Source: Peptoniphilus pacaensis (GTDB lineage: Bacteria > Bacillota > Clostridia > Tissierellales > Peptoniphilaceae). Taken from it: a DNA stretch of 64,000 nucleotides. Where the stretch lies: contig NZ_FLQT01000003.1 in NCBI RefSeq assembly GCF_900088125.1, positions 867,071 through 931,070 of the forward strand. The letters run 5' to 3'. A program made the position numbers and the translations under genes. Shown in pieces: positions 55,444 through 63,779 of the stretch; position 1 is the first letter of the stretch; each line of letters opens with the position of its first letter. Under the pieces are notes generated by a model, which saw only the letters and a program-made list of their open reading frames with translations, was not told the origin of the DNA and made no database searches.

Positions 55444-56232
55444 ATGAAATTTTGTGCAATCGCCAGTGGCAGCAGCGGCAACTGCCAATATATAGAAACA
55501 AACGAAAAAAAGATTTTAATCGACGCCGGCTTAAGCGGCAAGGCTATCGAGGAAAATTTGCGCGCCGTGGGGGTGGATCCCAGGGATTTGGACGGGATTT
55601 TCGTCACTCACGAGCACAACGATCACGTGAAGGGCGTGGGGATTTTGGCCCGCCGCTGGGGCCTGGATGTCTTCGCCAACGAAAACACCTGGCACGCCAT
55701 GGAAAAGACGGTGAAGCGGATCGACGATCACAAGCGCCACGTCTTTCACACGGCCCAAGCTTTTTCCTACGGGGACATGGAGATCGTGCCTATGGCGCTG
55801 TTTCACGACGCCGCCGAGGGCACGGGCTATGTGATTTGCTCGGGGAATAAAAAGATTTCCGTCCTTACGGACACGGGCTGGGTGAACACGTCCATGCTGG
55901 AGAAGATGAGCGGCAGCGATCTCTATTACATCGAGAGCAATCACGATACGGATATGCTTGAAAACGGACCCTATCCCCGCATTTTAAAGGACCGCATCGC
56001 ATCGACTCGGGGGCATTTGTCCAACGAGCACTGCGGCGAGCTCTTGACGGGGCTTTTGGAGAAGAAGGGCGAGCACGTGGTCTTGGCCCATTTGTCCGAG
56101 GAAAATAATCGGCCCCTGTTGGCTGCCCGGGCGACCCGGGAGATTTTGGCGGAGCACGCCATTTACGAGGGCAGGGATTTTATTCTGGAAGTGGCCAAGG
56201 CCAAGTTGCCTTCCCGCTTTATCGAGCTGTAA
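55444..56232 (+). CDS. walJ: MBL-fold hydrolase, WalJ/YycJ family
   Basis: Metallo-beta-lactamase-fold protein of 262 aa; relatives are DNA exonucleases associated with the WalRK wall-regulation locus. ATG 55444 behind GTGGAGG replaces an unsupported longer frame. It begins with the family signature MKFCAIASGSSGNCQYIE and has the metal motif FVTHEHNDHVKG, a later Asp in LTDTGWVNTSM, and HLSEENN. WalRK genes themselves are not in the window. First gene of an operon with surE. Confidence 0.9.
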   Translation: MKFCAIASGSSGNCQYIETNEKKILIDAGLSGKAIEENLRAVGVDPRDLDGIFVTHEHNDHVKGVGILARRWGLDVFANENTWHAMEKTVKRIDDHKRHVFHTAQAFSYGDMEIVPMALFHDAAEGTGYVICSGNKKISVLTDTGWVNTSMLEKMSGSDLYYIESNHDTDMLENGPYPRILKDRIASTRGHLSNEHCGELLTGLLEKKGEHVVLAHLSEENNRPLLAARATREILAEHAIYEGRDFILEVAKAKLPSRFIEL

Positions 56233-56241
56233 GGAGGACTT

Positions 56242-57000
56242 ATGAAGATTCTTTTGACCAATGACGACGGTTATTTTGCGCCGGGGATTCAGGCGCTGGC
56301 CAAGGTGCTGGCGAAGGAACACGAGCTGGTGATCGTGGCGCCGGAGGAAGAGCATTCCGGCCAGAGCCACGCCATTACCATTAAGCATTCGATGATCGTA
56401 AAGCCCGTGGAAATCGATGGGGTGGAGGCGGAAGCTTACAGCGTCAGCGGCACGCCGGCGGACTGCGTGCGTGCGGGGCTTGACAAGCTCGTGCCCTGGA
56501 AGCCCGATGTGATTTTTTCCGGCTGCAATGCCGGCTACAATGCGGGCATGGATATTATTTATTCCGGCACGGTAAGCGCCGCCCTGGAAGGGGTGCTTTC
56601 GGGGATTCCCTCCGTGGCGGTGAGTGCCGAGTGGGTGAAGGGGCAGTGCCGCTACGACACGGCGGCTTCCGTGGCGAAGAAGATTTTCGACAAGGTGCAG
56701 GGGCCTTTTCTCTCTTTGGCCAAGCCCATGGTCTTGAATATTAATGTGCCCTATCTCGACGAAGAGGCGCTGAAGGGCCTTCGGGTGGCGGACATCGGCG
56801 ACAATGCCTACGACTTTTACTTCGAAGAGGAAGTGGACGGGGAAAGGCGCCTGTCTTTAAGGGGAAGAAGCATTACGGAGCACGCCCCGGGAACGGACCG
56901 CTATTTTCTGGAGCGGGGCTATGTGACGGCGACGCCGGTGATCTACGGCATGGCCGATCGCGCCGAGATGGACCGGCTGAAGAGTTGGCTCGATGAGTAA
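56242..57000 (+). CDS. surE: 5'/3'-nucleotidase SurE
   Basis: Metal-dependent nucleotidase of 252 aa acting on nucleoside monophosphates. The N-terminal TNDDG metal motif, APEEEHSGQSH and SGTPADCVRAGL are diagnostic, as is SGCNAGYNAGMDIIYSGTVSAALEG. Start follows AAGGAGG, nine bases after walJ. Its end overlaps the next start by eight bases. Confidence 0.95.
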   Translation: MKILLTNDDGYFAPGIQALAKVLAKEHELVIVAPEEEHSGQSHAITIKHSMIVKPVEIDGVEAEAYSVSGTPADCVRAGLDKLVPWKPDVIFSGCNAGYNAGMDIIYSGTVSAALEGVLSGIPSVAVSAEWVKGQCRYDTAASVAKKIFDKVQGPFLSLAKPMVLNINVPYLDEEALKGLRVADIGDNAYDFYFEEEVDGERRLSLRGRSITEHAPGTDRYFLERGYVTATPVIYGMADRAEMDRLKSWLDE

Positions 57001-57901
57001 ATCCATGTCGCGAAAGGCTCGCGCCAATCTCATGCTTCTCGCCCTGGCCATGATCTGGGGCGGCAGTTTCGTTTCGGCGAAGCTCGCCATGGAAAGCTTC
57101 GATCCCTATTTTATTATGGTGCTGCGCTTTTTTATCGGTGCACTGGCCATGTTTCTGCTCTTTCCCAAGGAGCGGAAGAAGGCCAACAAGGCCACCGTGG
57201 TAGGTGGCGTGGAAATCGGCCTCCTCTTGGGCATCGGCACCGCCTTTCAAATGGTGGGCCTGCAATACACCACTCCTGCCAATCAAACCTTTATTATCGT
57301 AAGCTACGTCATTACCGTGCCCCTGATTCGCTTCCTCGTGTCGGGGATTCGGCCGGGAAAAAATATTATGGTGGCCGCCGTCTTTACGGTGATCGGCGTG
57401 GGCTTTTTAACCCTGGGGCCCGACCTCGCCTTTAATCGCGGCGACGTGTTTACCTTCATCATGGCCCTGCTTTTTGCCGTGCAGATCATTCGCATCGACG
57501 GCTATATGCCCCGGGTGGAAAGCGCCATATTCTTCACGACGATACAGATTTTTGTGGCGGGGATCGTCTCCGCCGTGCTCTTTTTCATTCGAGGAGCGGG
57601 CACCGTCGTGGGCCCTGTAACGACGAAATCTATCGCCGCCTTCCTTTACCTCGTGGTGTTGAACACGGCGGTGGCTTATTATCTGCAAAACGGCGCTCAA
57701 CGGGACGCGAGCCCCGACGAAAGCGCCCTCATCATCAGCTCCGAATCCCTTTTCGGCACCTTTGCCGCCTACTTTTTTGCCGGGGAAGAATTTTATCCGA
57801 AAAAAATCCTCGGCTGCCTTTTGATCCTCGCAGGTCAATTTGTGGCCCAGGTGCTTCCCGCCCTTCGAAAAATTTTAGCCGAACGACGAGTTTCTATGTA
57901 A
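56993..57901 (+). CDS. EamA/DMT-superfamily transporter
   Basis: Ten-segment membrane protein of 302 aa with two EamA repeats (AMIWGGSFVSAKLAMESFDPYFIM near the start, and PDESALIISSESLFGTFAAYFFAGE in the second half). It probably exports a metabolite or amino acid; no specificity can be assigned. Its ATG overlaps the surE end, so translation is coupled. Confidence 0.88.
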   Translation: MSKSMSRKARANLMLLALAMIWGGSFVSAKLAMESFDPYFIMVLRFFIGALAMFLLFPKERKKANKATVVGGVEIGLLLGIGTAFQMVGLQYTTPANQTFIIVSYVITVPLIRFLVSGIRPGKNIMVAAVFTVIGVGFLTLGPDLAFNRGDVFTFIMALLFAVQIIRIDGYMPRVESAIFFTTIQIFVAGIVSAVLFFIRGAGTVVGPVTTKSIAAFLYLVVLNTAVAYYLQNGAQRDASPDESALIISSESLFGTFAAYFFAGEEFYPKKILGCLLILAGQFVAQVLPALRKILAERRVSM

Positions 57902-57972
57902 AGGGCGTGAGAGCCGCTCTTCCTTGGGTATAAATAAAGGTAACTTGTCACTAAGATCCGAAAGGAGTTTTT

Positions 57973-58740
57973 ATGAAAAAAACAACCATGGATATTTACA
58001 AAGCCATGTTTCCCAGTTTACTTATTTATCTTTTGGTGATCGCCGCCTTCGTCCAAATTTTTGAAATGATGGGCCTGGGCACCGACGCCTTTATGACACC
58101 GGGAGCAAACCCCGCTATGCCCATGCCGGAATTTCACTTCGGCGGCACGGCGGTGGCATCCCTTATCGTCTACTTGATCTACTACATCGTCATGGGTCTC
58201 GCGGGCTACGGCCTGATCTTAATGATCTACCGCATGGCACGCTACGACACCAAGCCGGAATTTGCCGACGTCTTTTACTTTTTTAACGCCAAGGCCGGCT
58301 CCACTTTAGGGACTTATATTTTGGAAAAAATTCTCGGCGTCGTCTTTCTCATGCTGCTCGTGGTGCCGGGGCTGATCTTCTCTCTGGCCATGGTGCCCCT
58401 GGGCGCCGTGGTGGGTATCGATCAGATTCGCGGCAGAGGCGGTGTCATGACGCCCATTAAAGAATCCTGGCGCATGACCAAGGGCCACAAGGGCATGATC
58501 TTCGGCCGCATGGCCATCGTCGTCGTCATTATCCTCGTTCTCGCCGTCGCATTCGGCTTGGGCGCTGCAGCGGCGGGCGCTTCCGAAGGTGTGTTGAACG
58601 CGGTGATGAGAGTACTGGGCACCGTTGGCTTCGGTCTCATCAGTTACGTGGCCGTGGTGGATATCATCCGCGAGCTGGTGGAGCGAGGCGCATTCGATAC
58701 CATCGATCCCATTCACGAAGAAATAGAGGATGAAATTTAA
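57973..58740 (+). CDS. Multi-pass membrane protein of unknown function
   Basis: Protein of 255 aa with about five hydrophobic segments. It contains ILMIYRMARYDTKPEFADVFYFFNAK, LILVVPGLIFSLAMV-type and APIKESWRMTKGHK-type sequence (positions about 135-165), reminiscent of DUF975-like or other bacterial membrane proteins with a conserved ESxxLTKG motif. An acidic C-terminus ends in IHEEIEDEI. Start ATG behind AAAGGAG. Function unassigned; the next gene is 11 bases downstream, suggesting an operon. Confidence 0.65.
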   Translation: MKKTTMDIYKAMFPSLLIYLLVIAAFVQIFEMMGLGTDAFMTPGANPAMPMPEFHFGGTAVASLIVYLIYYIVMGLAGYGLILMIYRMARYDTKPEFADVFYFFNAKAGSTLGTYILEKILGVVFLMLLVVPGLIFSLAMVPLGAVVGIDQIRGRGGVMTPIKESWRMTKGHKGMIFGRMAIVVVIILVLAVAFGLGAAAAGASEGVLNAVMRVLGTVGFGLISYVAVVDIIRELVERGAFDTIDPIHEEIEDEI

Positions 58741-58751
58741 GGAGGTGCCCC

Positions 58752-59063
58752 GTGAGCTATTTAAAAGTTGAAATTTTCGTGCCGGAAGAATACGTGGTGG
58801 AACTGGCCAACGATTTAAACGAAGCGGATATTTTAAAAAACGGCCACTACGACTACGCCTTCAGCCTGACGAAGGTGGAAGGCCACTGGCGGCCCTTGGA
58901 AGGCGCCGATCCCTATGACGGCGTCATCGGCCAGGTGCAAACTCGGGAAGAGATGAAGATGGAATTTCGTATCGACGAAGAAGACCGGGAAGAGGTGCAG
59001 CGGATTATCGACCGCATCCACCCCTACGAAGTGCCCGTGGTCAATTACATTCAATTGGTTTAA
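58752..59063 (+). CDS. NIF3/YqfO C-terminal-like (CutA-like) protein
   Basis: Small protein of 103 aa. The sequence KVEIFVPEEYVVELANDLNEADILKNGHYDYAFSLTKVEGHWRPLEGADP matches the stand-alone PII/CutA-like insertion found in YqfO/NIF3 family proteins. Its ligand or role is unknown. GTG start at 58752 behind AAGGAGGTG. It follows the membrane protein by 11 bases. A terminator follows at 59105-59128. Confidence 0.75.
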   Translation: MSYLKVEIFVPEEYVVELANDLNEADILKNGHYDYAFSLTKVEGHWRPLEGADPYDGVIGQVQTREEMKMEFRIDEEDREEVQRIIDRIHPYEVPVVNYIQLV

Positions 59064-59104
59064 AAGTAAATGAACGACGAAGATCTCTTTACGAAAAGGG
59101 GAGA

Positions 59105-59128
59105 AAGTGCCTAAGGGCACTTTTTTCT
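59105..59128 (+). terminator. Rho-independent terminator
   Basis: AAAGTGCC/GGGCACTTT stem with T run. Confidence 0.8.
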
Positions 59129-59169
59129 TGGGTTGGCGGTGTATACTGCCTTCGAAAGGAAGGGATCAC

Positions 59170-59229
59170 GTGACTTGGTTAATGATTTTTGTCGCAGCTT
59201 GCATGATGTGGATGCCGAAAGGAAAATAA
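59170..59229 (+). CDS. Possible small membrane peptide upstream of nfo
   Basis: A 19-codon frame from GTG 59170 (MTWLMIFVAACMMWMPKGK) with AAGGAAGGG just before it, a hydrophobic centre and a basic C-terminus. It ends two bases before the nfo start and carries the nfo ribosome site AAAGGA within its final codons, so translational coupling is possible. Too short to be confirmed by sequence alone. Confidence 0.4.
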   Translation: MTWLMIFVAACMMWMPKGK

Positions 59230-59230
59230 T

Positions 59231-60058
59231 ATGCTGACTCTGGGATACCATACGTCGACGACGGCGGGTTTTGTAAACACCATGAACGAGGTGAAAAAAT
59301 ACGGCGCGAACACTTTCCAATTTTTCACGCGCAATCCCCGGGGCTCCAAGGCCCGGGAGTTGGATGTGGCGGATATGGATGCATTTATTCGGGAGAAAAA
59401 AGATTTCGGCCCCGTCGTCGCCCACGCCGCCTACACCATGAATCTGGCCTCGAGCCGGGAGGACGTGCGGGAGAAAAGCTATGATATTTTCGCTTCGGAC
59501 ATGGCCCTTCTCGCCCAATACCCGGAGGATACGGTTTACGTCTTTCATCCGGGCAGCCACACGAAGGACGGTGCGGAGGTGGGCGTGGAGCGAATTATTC
59601 GCGCCATGGATAAGGCGAAGGAGCTGTTTCCCCAACGGGCCATTTGTCTCGAGACCATGAGCGGCAAGGGCACGGAAATCGGCGGGCGGCTTGAGGAAAT
59701 CGTGGCCATCATAGATGCCGTGGCAGCGGAGGATGTGGGCGTGGTGCTGGATACCTGCCATCTGTTCAGCGCCGGCTACGATCCGGCGGATCCCGAGGCA
59801 TTTTTCAGCACCTTTGACGAGCTCATCGGCCTTGAAAAGATAAGGGCCGTTCACGTGAACGACTCCCTCACTCCATTCGGCGCAAAAAAAGATCGCCACG
59901 CACCGGTGGGTGCGGGCGAAATCGGTTTGGATGTGCTGGGGCGTTTTCTCTCTTCCGCGCCTTTAAAGGGGCTTCCCATGATTTTGGAAACGCCGGGGGA
60001 GCCGGAGGATCACGAAAAAGAAATTCAGCGCTTAAACGCCTTCGGTCAATCCATGTGA
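59231..60058 (+). CDS. nfo: Deoxyribonuclease IV (AP endonuclease, Nfo family)
   Basis: Base-excision-repair endonuclease of 275 aa with three zinc ions in a TIM barrel. Zinc ligands are seen as VVAHAAYTMN, VFHPGSHTKDG, CLETMSG, LDTCHLFSAGYD, AVHVNDSL and LETPG. Ribosome site AAAGGA is inside the short upstream frame. The 3' end overlaps the convergent glpK by 13 bases, so no terminator separates them. Confidence 0.95.
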   Translation: MLTLGYHTSTTAGFVNTMNEVKKYGANTFQFFTRNPRGSKARELDVADMDAFIREKKDFGPVVAHAAYTMNLASSREDVREKSYDIFASDMALLAQYPEDTVYVFHPGSHTKDGAEVGVERIIRAMDKAKELFPQRAICLETMSGKGTEIGGRLEEIVAIIDAVAAEDVGVVLDTCHLFSAGYDPADPEAFFSTFDELIGLEKIRAVHVNDSLTPFGAKKDRHAPVGAGEIGLDVLGRFLSSAPLKGLPMILETPGEPEDHEKEIQRLNAFGQSM

Positions 60059-61527
60059 TTGGCCATGGTGACGGCGACGGCTTTCTTCCACCGCGTCCGT
60101 TCGTCTGTAAGATCGGCGCCGGTGGGGGAAAGGATATGGGCCTTGGAGGCCCGTTTTTTTATGTCCGAAATATCTTTATAGAGACCGCAACCGATCCCCG
60201 CCATAAAGGCGGCGCCAAGGGCCGTGGTTTCTACCAAAGCCGGCCGGTGGACGGAGCGGTGAATGGCATCGGCCAGGGTGGTCATTAAATAGTCGTTGTG
60301 GCTCACGCCGCCGTCGACGAGAATGCGGTCGTGGCTCGCCTGTAAATCTTTTTCCATGGCATCCACCACATCGGCGGTCATGTAGGCGATGGCATCGAGA
60401 GCGGCCTTCACCAAATGGGCCTTGGTCGTGGAGCGGCTGATGCCGAAAATGGTGCCTCGGGCGTCGGGATCCCAATAGGGCGTGCCCAGGCCCGTAAAGG
60501 CGGGGACGAAGAGCATGGGATTTTGTCCCGCCACGCTTTCGGCGAGGGCGGCGGTTTCTTGCGCCTTGTCCACGAGCTCCATATCTTCCTTCAGCCATTC
60601 GATGACGCTGCCGCAAGCGAAGATGCTGCCTTCCATGGCATAGACCGGTCCTTCGCCGATGTCCCATGCGTAGGAGGAGAGCAGGCCGTGTTCGCTGATA
60701 ATGGGGGCATGACCCGTGTTCATTAAGACGAAGGCGCCGGTGCCGAAGGTGCTTTTCACTTCGCCTACCTCGAAGCACTGCTCGCCGAAGAGGGCGGACT
60801 GTTGGTCGCCGATCATGCCCGTAATGGGAATGGAAATGCCGAAATGCTCCGCCAAGGTGGAGCCGAAATGAGCCGCCGTGGGAAGCACCTCGGGCAAGCA
60901 CACCCGGGGGATGTCGAAAAGCTTTAAGAGCTCGTCGTCCCAATCCAGATCGTGAATATTAAAGAGCATGGTGCGGGAGGCGTTGGACATATCCGTGCGG
61001 TGGACGCCGCCGGTTAAGTGGTAGAGGAGGAAGCTGTCCACGGTGCCGAAAAGCACCTCGCCCTTTTCCGCCTTCTCCCGCGCCCCCTCCACATGATCGA
61101 GAATGTAGGCGATTTTTGTGGCGGAGAAGTAGGCATCCACTTCAAGGCCGGTCTTTTGGCGGATCATATCGCCGTAGCCCGCGTCTTTAATCGCCTCGGC
61201 ACGATCGGCGGTGCGGCGGCACTGCCACACAATGGCCGGGGCGATGGCCTTGCCCGTTTTCTTGTCCCAAAGAATGGTGGTCTCCCGCTGATTGGTAATG
61301 CCCATGGCCACAATGTCTTTTCTGTCGATCTGTGCCTGGGCGATGGCTTCGGCGCAGACGCCGACCGTGGTGGCTAAAATTTCCGCGGGATCTTGCTCCA
61401 CCCAGCCGGGATGGGGGAAGAATTGGCGAAAGGGTTTTTGCGCCACGGAGATCACATGGGCGTCTTCGTCAAAGAGAATGGCGCGGTTGGATGTGGTGCC
61501 CGCGTCGATGGCGAGTAAGTACTTCAT
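60046..61527 (-). CDS. glpK: Glycerol kinase
   Basis: FGGY-family kinase of 493 aa that phosphorylates glycerol to glycerol-3-phosphate. Visible: DAGTTSNRAILFDED at the start, NQRETTILWDKKTG, GMIGDQQSALFGEQCF, ASRTMLFNI and the C-terminal DGGVSHNDYLMTTLAD. The gene is last in a minus-strand group after the transporters, with its own ribosome site CCGAGGTG. No glycerol facilitator or dehydrogenase gene is nearby. Confidence 0.97.
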   Translation of the reverse strand: MKYLLAIDAGTTSNRAILFDEDAHVISVAQKPFRQFFPHPGWVEQDPAEILATTVGVCAEAIAQAQIDRKDIVAMGITNQRETTILWDKKTGKAIAPAIVWQCRRTADRAEAIKDAGYGDMIRQKTGLEVDAYFSATKIAYILDHVEGAREKAEKGEVLFGTVDSFLLYHLTGGVHRTDMSNASRTMLFNIHDLDWDDELLKLFDIPRVCLPEVLPTAAHFGSTLAEHFGISIPITGMIGDQQSALFGEQCFEVGEVKSTFGTGAFVLMNTGHAPIISEHGLLSSYAWDIGEGPVYAMEGSIFACGSVIEWLKEDMELVDKAQETAALAESVAGQNPMLFVPAFTGLGTPYWDPDARGTIFGISRSTTKAHLVKAALDAIAYMTADVVDAMEKDLQASHDRILVDGGVSHNDYLMTTLADAIHRSVHRPALVETTALGAAFMAGIGCGLYKDISDIKKRASKAHILSPTGADLTDERTRWKKAVAVTMANHMD

Positions 61528-61562
61528 GATTCACCTCGGTAAGAATTTCAGATAGTTTGCGA

Positions 61563-62120
61563 CTAAGCCACAAGGGGCAGGGCGAGCTTTAAGACGATGC
61601 CCAGCCCGGCGCCCAGGACAATGAGTTTGATCAGATCCATTTTTTTCCAATAGAGCACACCGCCCACGACGAAGGTAATGAGGGCGACGATTTCCAGGCC
61701 GCCCCCTTCCGGCCAAAGGGCGTTTTTAAACATCTCGTAGGAGGCGACAAAGATCAGGCCGATGATCCCCGCCTTGATTCCCCTGAGCAGCATGTCCATG
61801 AGGCGAAAGGTGCGCTTTTTCGTAAAGAGAAAATAGGCCAGAGTCAGGATGATCATGGTTTGCGGCGCCGTCACCCCCGCCGTGGCCACGACAGAGCCCA
61901 CGGGCCCCGCCACTTGCGCCCCGACGAAGGTGGCGCTGTTAATGGCGATGGGCCCCGGGGTCATTTGGCTGATGGTCACGAGATCCGTGAATTGGGTCAT
62001 GGTGAGCCAACCTTCCTGCTCCACGATAAATTGTTGGATCAGGGGAATGGTGGCGTAGCCTCCGCCGAAGGAGAAGAGGCCGATTTTAAAGAATTCAAAG
62101 AATAATTTCGCTAAGAGCAA
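61563..62120 (-). CDS. Chromate transporter family protein, half-type
   Basis: Membrane protein of 185 aa in the short-chain ChrA format (single domain). Signatures SFGGGYATIPLIQQFIVEQ and TPGPIAINSATFVG are present, plus five to six hydrophobic segments. TTG start at 62120 follows TAGGAGG. Short-chain ChrA proteins act as pairs; the second half is at 63146-63715, separated by a PTS_EIIC_2 gene. The substrate may not be chromate in this organism. Confidence 0.88.
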   Translation of the reverse strand: MLLAKLFFEFFKIGLFSFGGGYATIPLIQQFIVEQEGWLTMTQFTDLVTISQMTPGPIAINSATFVGAQVAGPVGSVVATAGVTAPQTMIILTLAYFLFTKKRTFRLMDMLLRGIKAGIIGLIFVASYEMFKNALWPEGGGLEIVALITFVVGGVLYWKKMDLIKLIVLGAGLGIVLKLALPLVA

Positions 62121-62129
62121 GGCGTCCTC

Positions 62130-63149
62130 CTATATTTCAAGACTCATGTCCCCGTCGGCGATCCAGCCCCGCTTCTTCATGGTGCGGTAGACGAGATAGC
62201 TGATGAGGCCGGGGAGAACGACGTGGATGAGAAGAATGACGAGAAGCAGTTGAGGAAAGGCCATGGCGCCTTCCATGGCCTGAATGGTGCCGATTTGCCC
62301 CACGAGGCCGCTGGTGCCCATGCCGCTTCCGAGAGGCGTGTTCTTCAGCTTAAAGACCACGGTGGACAGAGGAGCGATGACGGCCCCCGCCACGGTGGGC
62401 GGAATCCAGATCCTGGGGTTCTTCACGATATTGGGCATTTGCAACATGCTGGTCCCCAGGCCTTGGGCGAAGAAGCCGTCGAAGCCGTTGTCCTTAAAGG
62501 AGATAACGGCAAAGCCGATCATCTGCGCCGAGCAGCCCACGGTGGCGGCGCCGCCGGCAAGACCGGAAAGGGAAAGCATCATGCAAATGGCGGCGCTGGA
62601 GATGGGCAGGGTGAGGGCGATGCCCACGATGGTGGCCACCAAAATGCCCATGACAAAGGGTGCCTGTTCCGTGGCGGCCATAATCAGCTTGCCCACGCTT
62701 TCCATAAGCCATTGAATGGAAGGCCCTACCAAGACGGCGAGGAGCGTCCCCGTGAGCACGGTGACCGCCGGGGTCATGAGGATGTCGATGCGGGTTTCCT
62801 TGCTGATGAGCTTGCCCGCTTCCGCCGCCACAATGGCCGCGAGATACACCGCCACCGGGCCGCCGATGTCGTAGCTCGCCGCCCCTACAACGGAGGATGC
62901 GAAAAGCACCAAGGGCGGCGCGTCCAGGGCGAAGGCGATGGACATGGCGATGGCCGGGCCCGTGGCCGCCTGTGCCATGGGCCAGAGGGTATCCGTTAAA
63001 AAGGGAATGTGGAGCTGGGTGCCGATGGTGTTTAATATGGTGCCGATCAGCAAGGTGGCGAAGAGGCCGTAAGCCATGGCGCCTAAGGCGTCGATGCCGT
63101 AGGTCTTTAAATTGGGGTGCACATTTTTCTTGTGCAGAAACTCTCTCAT
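62130..63149 (-). CDS. PTS_EIIC_2 family membrane protein (PTS system EIIC-like)
   Basis: Membrane protein of 339 aa with about ten segments, e.g. TYGIDALGAMAYGLFATLLIGTIL, ASVVGAASYDIGGPVAVYLAAIV and the NTPLGSGMGTSGLVGQIGT motif characteristic of the PTS_EIIC_2 family. No EIIA, EIIB or Hpr-kinase gene is adjacent, so whether it works with the PTS is unknown; other relatives sit alone. It overlaps the upstream chromate-transporter gene by four bases. Confidence 0.85.
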   Translation of the reverse strand: MREFLHKKNVHPNLKTYGIDALGAMAYGLFATLLIGTILNTIGTQLHIPFLTDTLWPMAQAATGPAIAMSIAFALDAPPLVLFASSVVGAASYDIGGPVAVYLAAIVAAEAGKLISKETRIDILMTPAVTVLTGTLLAVLVGPSIQWLMESVGKLIMAATEQAPFVMGILVATIVGIALTLPISSAAICMMLSLSGLAGGAATVGCSAQMIGFAVISFKDNGFDGFFAQGLGTSMLQMPNIVKNPRIWIPPTVAGAVIAPLSTVVFKLKNTPLGSGMGTSGLVGQIGTIQAMEGAMAFPQLLLVILLIHVVLPGLISYLVYRTMKKRGWIADGDMSLEI

Positions 63150-63715
63150 TGGTGTCCTTCCTTCGTGTGATCTTCAAATTTCGTAATGCAAATGCCGCTG
63201 AAGCCCAAGAGCAAAATAATCAAGGCCGTATTAATATCCGTAAACATGCCCAGGGCCGTGGCGACGAGGATCATGACTACGGAAAAGCCCCGGTCTTCTT
63301 TAATTGCCCGCTTGCCCATGCGGTAGGTGGTGAGAAAGAGCACGGCGGAAATAATGCCGCTGATCCCCACCAGAGCCGCGTTGACGAAAAAATTCGAGCG
63401 GAACTGGCGATAGGCCATATTAATGGAAAGAATAATCACCAAACAGGGAAGCACACTGGCGAGAAGACACACCGCCGCCCCCGCCGGGCCGCGCAGCTTG
63501 TAGCCCGTCAACAGGGATGCGGAAATGGCCATGGCCCCGGGACCCGACTGGGCCAGGGCCACGATGTCCATCATATCGTCTTCGCTGATCAGGGGCTGAT
63601 GCTCCACAAATTCGTCCCGAATAATGGGCACGATGGTGTAGCCGCCGCCGAAGGTGAAGGTATTGATTTTTAAAAAAGTAAAAAATAATCTTCTTAAAGA
63701 TACCGTATTTTCCAT
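63146..63715 (-). CDS. Chromate transporter family protein, half-type
   Basis: Short-chain ChrA-like membrane protein of 189 aa. ATG 63715 (second of ATGCATG) behind AGGAGGTC is chosen; upstream frame extension has no ribosome site. Motifs: FTFGGGYTIVPIIRDEFVEHQ and GPGAMAISASLLTGYKLRG. Together with the 61563-62120 gene it would form a heteromeric transporter. First gene of the minus-strand group. Confidence 0.88.
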   Translation of the reverse strand: MENTVSLRRLFFTFLKINTFTFGGGYTIVPIIRDEFVEHQPLISEDDMMDIVALAQSGPGAMAISASLLTGYKLRGPAGAAVCLLASVLPCLVIILSINMAYRQFRSNFFVNAALVGISGIISAVLFLTTYRMGKRAIKEDRGFSVVMILVATALGMFTDINTALIILLLGFSGICITKFEDHTKEGHQ

Positions 63716-63779
63716 GCATGACCTCCTGTTCAATAGTATACTGTAAGGAGAATACCGCTTCAAGAAAGGATGGGATTTA

